From assembly GCF_000744815.1 (NCBI RefSeq), contig NZ_JQMQ01000005.1, positions 2,860,055 to 2,924,054 on the forward strand: a stretch of DNA of 64,000 bases, read 5' to 3'. A program made the translations under genes and the position numbers. Under the pieces are notes generated by a model. It was not told where the DNA came from, did not search any database, and saw only the letters and a list, made by a program, of their open reading frames with translations. Positions 59,751-64,000 of this stretch are shown piece by piece (within the stretch, counting starts at the first letter, position 1; each line of letters opens with the position of its first letter). Source of the DNA: Phaeacidiphilus oryzae TH49. GTDB taxonomy: Bacteria > Actinomycetota > Actinomycetes > Streptomycetales > Streptomycetaceae.

Positions 59751-60106
59751 GGCGCACTCCTGACGACGGCTAGGCGAGGGCTGACGTCGCTCCACGGCCG
59801 GTTGCAGTCGGTCGAGCGGCTGGAGGGGTTCCGGGGTGCGCCACTCGGCCGCACAGCCTCGCGGACGATGTGCCCCAGAACTACCCCGGCGGAATCTGAT
59901 TCATGCACACCGCACGGATTTCGATCATCCGGTCAAACGGCCCCGAACGAACACCGTCCGTTTCCCCGCCGGCGTCCGTCCGTTCCCCGCGAAGCCTCCG
60001 CCGGGTCGCCGTCCGGCCCCGGCCGGTCACCGCCCGATCGCCGTCCGGTCGCCGCCCAGCCGTCGTCCGCCCCGCGGGCCCCGTCGGCCCCGCGGGCAAC
60101 CGCCCG
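59751..60106. other. Long upstream region of the WhiB gene
   Basis: 356 bp without a supported gene. On the minus strand TTGACC (complement of 59931-59936) is a possible -35. A short minus-strand frame ending at 59883 ([15 protein letters not shown]) might be a leader peptide, but nothing confirms it. Confidence 0.3.
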
Positions 60107-60814
60107 CTACTCCTCCAGCTCCCCCCGGCGCTCCCGCCTCAGCTCCTGCTTGCGGCGCTTCCGCCGCTTCATCCGGCCCGCGACCCCGCCGAAGACCGCC
60201 GCCCCCTCGATCCGGACCACGGGTGCCGACGGCTCCGGCGCCTCCTCCTGCCGGATGTCGAAGCCGCCGAAGACGCCCGCGCCGCCGCCGTGGAGGGTGA
60301 CGTCCTCCGGCACCACCACGTTGATCCCGCCGAAGACCGCCACGCACCGGATCACCGTCTCCGGGGCCTCGAACACCGCGTCCGTGAAGTCGAAGTCGAT
60401 ACCGCCGAAGACCGCGACCGCGTTGATGTGCCGCCGTACCCGCCAGCGGCCCTTGCGCTCGGCGCCGCCGAAGATCGCCACGATCTTGGTGGCGGGCCCG
60501 TCGCCGGCGTCCGGCCCATACGCCCGCTCGACCTCGGGGCGGGCGGCCGGCCGCGACGCCCCCTCGGTCTGCGCGACATGCTCCTGATGCACCGGCAGGT
60601 CCCGGGTCAGCGGCACCAGTTCGCCCTGGGTGCGGGCCGCGTAGGCGGCGTCCACCCGCTCTGCGTGCTCGTCCATGGTGAGCCGCCCCTCGGCGAAGGC
60701 GTCGCGCAGCCAGCCGACCACCCGCTCCCGGTCCGCGTCCGAGGCCCGCAGCTCGACCCGCTGCTCCACCGGCTTCGCCGGCCTGTTCGGCTCTTTCTCC
60801 GCCTGGTTGTCCAC
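60107..60814 (-). CDS. DUF1707 / LiaF-like envelope-stress protein
   Basis: A 235-residue protein. DUF1707 (about 20-75): [40 protein letters not shown]. The second half is the cell-wall-active antibiotic response (LiaF C-terminal) repeat: [64 protein letters not shown], each with the FGG motif. A basic tail ([16 protein letters not shown]) may contact the membrane. GTG 60814 has TATTCT (complement of 60822-60827) 7 nt upstream, consistent with a leaderless mRNA. Confidence 0.9.
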   Translation of the reverse strand: MDNQAEKEPNRPAKPVEQRVELRASDADRERVVGWLRDAFAEGRLTMDEHAERVDAAYAARTQGELVPLTRDLPVHQEHVAQTEGASRPAARPEVERAYGPDAGDGPATKIVAIFGGAERKGRWRVRRHINAVAVFGGIDFDFTDAVFEAPETVIRCVAVFGGINVVVPEDVTLHGGGAGVFGGFDIRQEEAPEPSAPVVRIEGAAVFGGVAGRMKRRKRRKQELRRERRGELEE

Positions 60815-60944
60815 GGGCCCGAGAATAGAGCGATGTGACGTGCGCTACCACGCCCGCCCACCTGCCGCGACCGGAGGGCGTTCTACCCTGTTTTCTGCCC
60901 GCCGACGCAGACGGGACCCAGCGACCCCAGTGAGGAAGCGACCC

Positions 60945-62597
<1,653 letters not shown>

Positions 62598-62637
62598 GCG
62601 CTGCCGGGCGGGTGCGGGTGCGGGTGAGTGGTGGGCT

Positions 62638-62752
62638 GGGCGCGCAGTTCCCCGCGCCCCTGATCTCGCGCCTTCGGCGCTGAAATCCGGGGCGCCCGGG
62701 ATTTGCGGCCCGAAGGGCCAGGCACATCAGGGGCGCGGGGAACTGCGCGCCC
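62638..62752. repeat. Dispersed inverted-repeat element, copy 6 (cloverleaf form)
   Basis: Perfect 27-bp arms at 62638-62664 and 62726-62752 (core CGCGCAGTTCCCCGCGCCCC). The 61-nt interior is filled by three hairpins: GCGCC-TTC-GGCGC (62668-62680), AAATCCGGG-GCG-CCC-G-GGATTT (62683-62704, one bulged G) and GGCCC-GAA-GGGCC (62707-62719). Together they form a four-way junction with almost no unpaired bases. It lies 41 bp after fumB and 64 bp before fumC. Confidence 0.92.
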
Positions 62753-62815
62753 GGCCGCTACGGCGCGACTCCCGCCGCGGGAACAAAACCCGCTGCCCAC
62801 CCCGCTGTGCGAAGC

Positions 62816-64000
62816 ATGAGCGAGTACCGCGTAGAGCATGACTCGATGGGCGAGATCCGCGTCCCGGCGGAAGCGAAATGGCGTGCGCAGACCCAGCGCG
62901 CCGTCGAGAACTTCCCGATCTCCGGGCGACCGCTCGACCCCGCCCACATCCAGGCCCTGGCCCGGATCAAGGCCGCCGCCGCCAAGGTGAACGCCGAGCT
63001 CGGCGTGGTGGACGCGGACACCGCCGAGGCCATCGCGGAGGCCGCCGGCGAGATCGTCGCCGGCCGCTGGCACGACCAGTTCCCGATCGACGTCTTCCAG
63101 ACCGGCTCCGGCACCTCGTCCAACATGAACGCCAACGAGGTGATCGCCACCCTGGCCGCCGAGCGCCTCCACCGCCCGGTGCACCCGAACGACGAGGTCA
63201 ACGCCAGCCAGTCGTCCAACGACGTCTTCCCGTCCTCGATCCACATCGCCGCGGCGACCGCCGTCACCGAGGACCTGATCCCCGCCCTGCGCCACCTCTC
63301 CGCCGCCTTCGACCGCAGGTCGGTGGTCTTCGCGGACGTGGTCAAGTCGGGCCGCACCCATCTGATGGACGCCACCCCGGTCACCCTCGGCCAGGAGTTC
63401 GGCGGGTACGCCGCGCAGGTCGCGCTCGGCATCGAGCGGCTGGAGTCCGCGCTGCCGCGGGTCGCCGAACTCCCGCTCGGCGGAACGGCGGTGGGCACCG
63501 GCATCAACACCCCGCCCGGCTTCGCCGCCAAGGTGATCGCCGAGGTCTCCCGGGCGACCGGGATCGAGTTCACCGAGGCCCGCAACCACTTCGAGGCGCA
63601 GGGCGCCCGGGACGCGCTGGTGGAGCTGAGCGGCCAGCTGCGTACCATCGCGGTCGGCTTCCTGAAGATCGCCAACGACCTCCGCTGGATGGGCTCGGGG
63701 CCGCGCACCGGCCTCGGCGAGATCAACCTGCCCGACCTCCAGCCCGGCTCCTCGATCATGCCGGGGAAGGTCAACCCGGTACTCCCGGAGGCGACCGCGA
63801 TGGTCGCCGCGCAGGTGATCGGGAACGACGCGACCATCGCCACCGGCGGGGCCAGCGGCAGCTTCGAACTGAACGTGATGATGCCGGTGATCGCCCGCAA
63901 CCTGCTGGAGTCGGTCCGGCTGCTGGCCAACGTGGCCAGGCTGCTGGCGGACCGGACGGTGGACGGGATCACCGCGAACGAGGAACGGCTGCGCGAGTAC
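62816..64000 (+). CDS. fumC: Class II fumarate hydratase, 3' end outside the window
   Basis: 395 codons are present without a stop; the family is about 460-470 residues, so about 70 are missing. [77 protein letters not shown] and the fumarase signature [19 protein letters not shown] are all present, including the catalytic Ser in the SS loop. It is oxygen-stable and so complements class I fumarase. ATG 62816 gives [20 protein letters not shown], the usual streptomycete start; no clear ribosome site. Confidence 0.96.
   Translation, partial: MSEYRVEHDSMGEIRVPAEAKWRAQTQRAVENFPISGRPLDPAHIQALARIKAAAAKVNAELGVVDADTAEAIAEAAGEIVAGRWHDQFPIDVFQTGSGTSSNMNANEVIATLAAERLHRPVHPNDEVNASQSSNDVFPSSIHIAAATAVTEDLIPALRHLSAAFDRRSVVFADVVKSGRTHLMDATPVTLGQEFGGYAAQVALGIERLESALPRVAELPLGGTAVGTGINTPPGFAAKVIAEVSRATGIEFTEARNHFEAQGARDALVELSGQLRTIAVGFLKIANDLRWMGSGPRTGLGEINLPDLQPGSSIMPGKVNPVLPEATAMVAAQVIGNDATIATGGASGSFELNVMMPVIARNLLESVRLLANVARLLADRTVDGITANEERLREY

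Overview
The window is 64 kb of very high-GC DNA. Strong third-position G/C bias, frequent GTG/TTG starts, a WhiB-family regulator, SpoIIE/RsbW-type phosphatases, a SigX5-type ECF sigma factor, a HelD-type RNA-polymerase recycling ATPase, LytR-CpsA-Psr and DUF1707/DUF4245/DUF6542 proteins all point to a chromosomal segment of a streptomycete (Streptomyces or a close relative such as Kitasatospora or Streptacidiphilus). I see no rRNA, tRNA, CRISPR, phage or insertion-sequence gene. From memory, the right end (ychF, ppgK, ispH, xseA, xseB, DUF4245, glpX, whiB-like, DUF1707, class I fumarase, class II fumarase) follows the S. coelicolor core order around SCO5042-SCO5060; the left two thirds are a more mobile mixture of permeases, regulators and small catabolic units.

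Layout. 0.4-4.7 kb: a three-gene succinate dehydrogenase operon (membrane anchor, SdhA, SdhB). 5.0-10.9 kb: two paralogous PAS-PAS-GAF-SpoIIE-HATPase phosphatases, one behind a perfect sigma-B-type promoter. 11-19 kb: MutT, an LCP protein, an RpiB-like isomerase and three transporters, one an NCS1 permease with a cysteine-rich tail. 19-24.8 kb: flavin-nucleotide-binding protein, aminotransferase-GNAT pair, divergent HxlR regulator, HelD. 25-32.7 kb: a secreted GH18-type protein with a DasR-like site, panD, a DUF2087 regulator, a cationic amino acid permease and a PGRP amidase. 33-39.9 kb: PadR, FAD monooxygenase, TetR-NmrA pair ending in a broken nitroreductase start, a secreted protein, an SDR and an ECF sigma factor. 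39.9-46.4 kb: an amino-sugar/tagatose-type catabolic operon (agaZ-agaS-kinase-DMT permease-agaY) with a divergent GntR regulator. 46.6-48.3 kb: mycothiol-type enzyme and a Phd/VapC toxin-antitoxin pair. 48.6-64 kb: the conserved core block, ending inside fumC.

Three signals are not explained by the genes. (1) A family of long inverted-repeat intergenic elements occurs at six loci, four of them between convergent gene pairs. The best copies have 27-54 bp arms enclosing three smaller hairpins, a cloverleaf-like fold. (2) The amino-sugar operon has no PTS and pairs a DMT-family permease with a BadF-type kinase; short tandem repeats sit at several of its gene junctions. (3) At least fourteen genes have a TANNNT hexamer exactly 6-7 nt before the start codon, which predicts leaderless mRNAs. 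Clear dyad operators were also found for TetR, PadR, HxlR and the toxin-antitoxin module.

All calls come from reading the sequence and from knowledge of protein families; no database search was run. Domain boundaries and membrane-segment positions are approximate.
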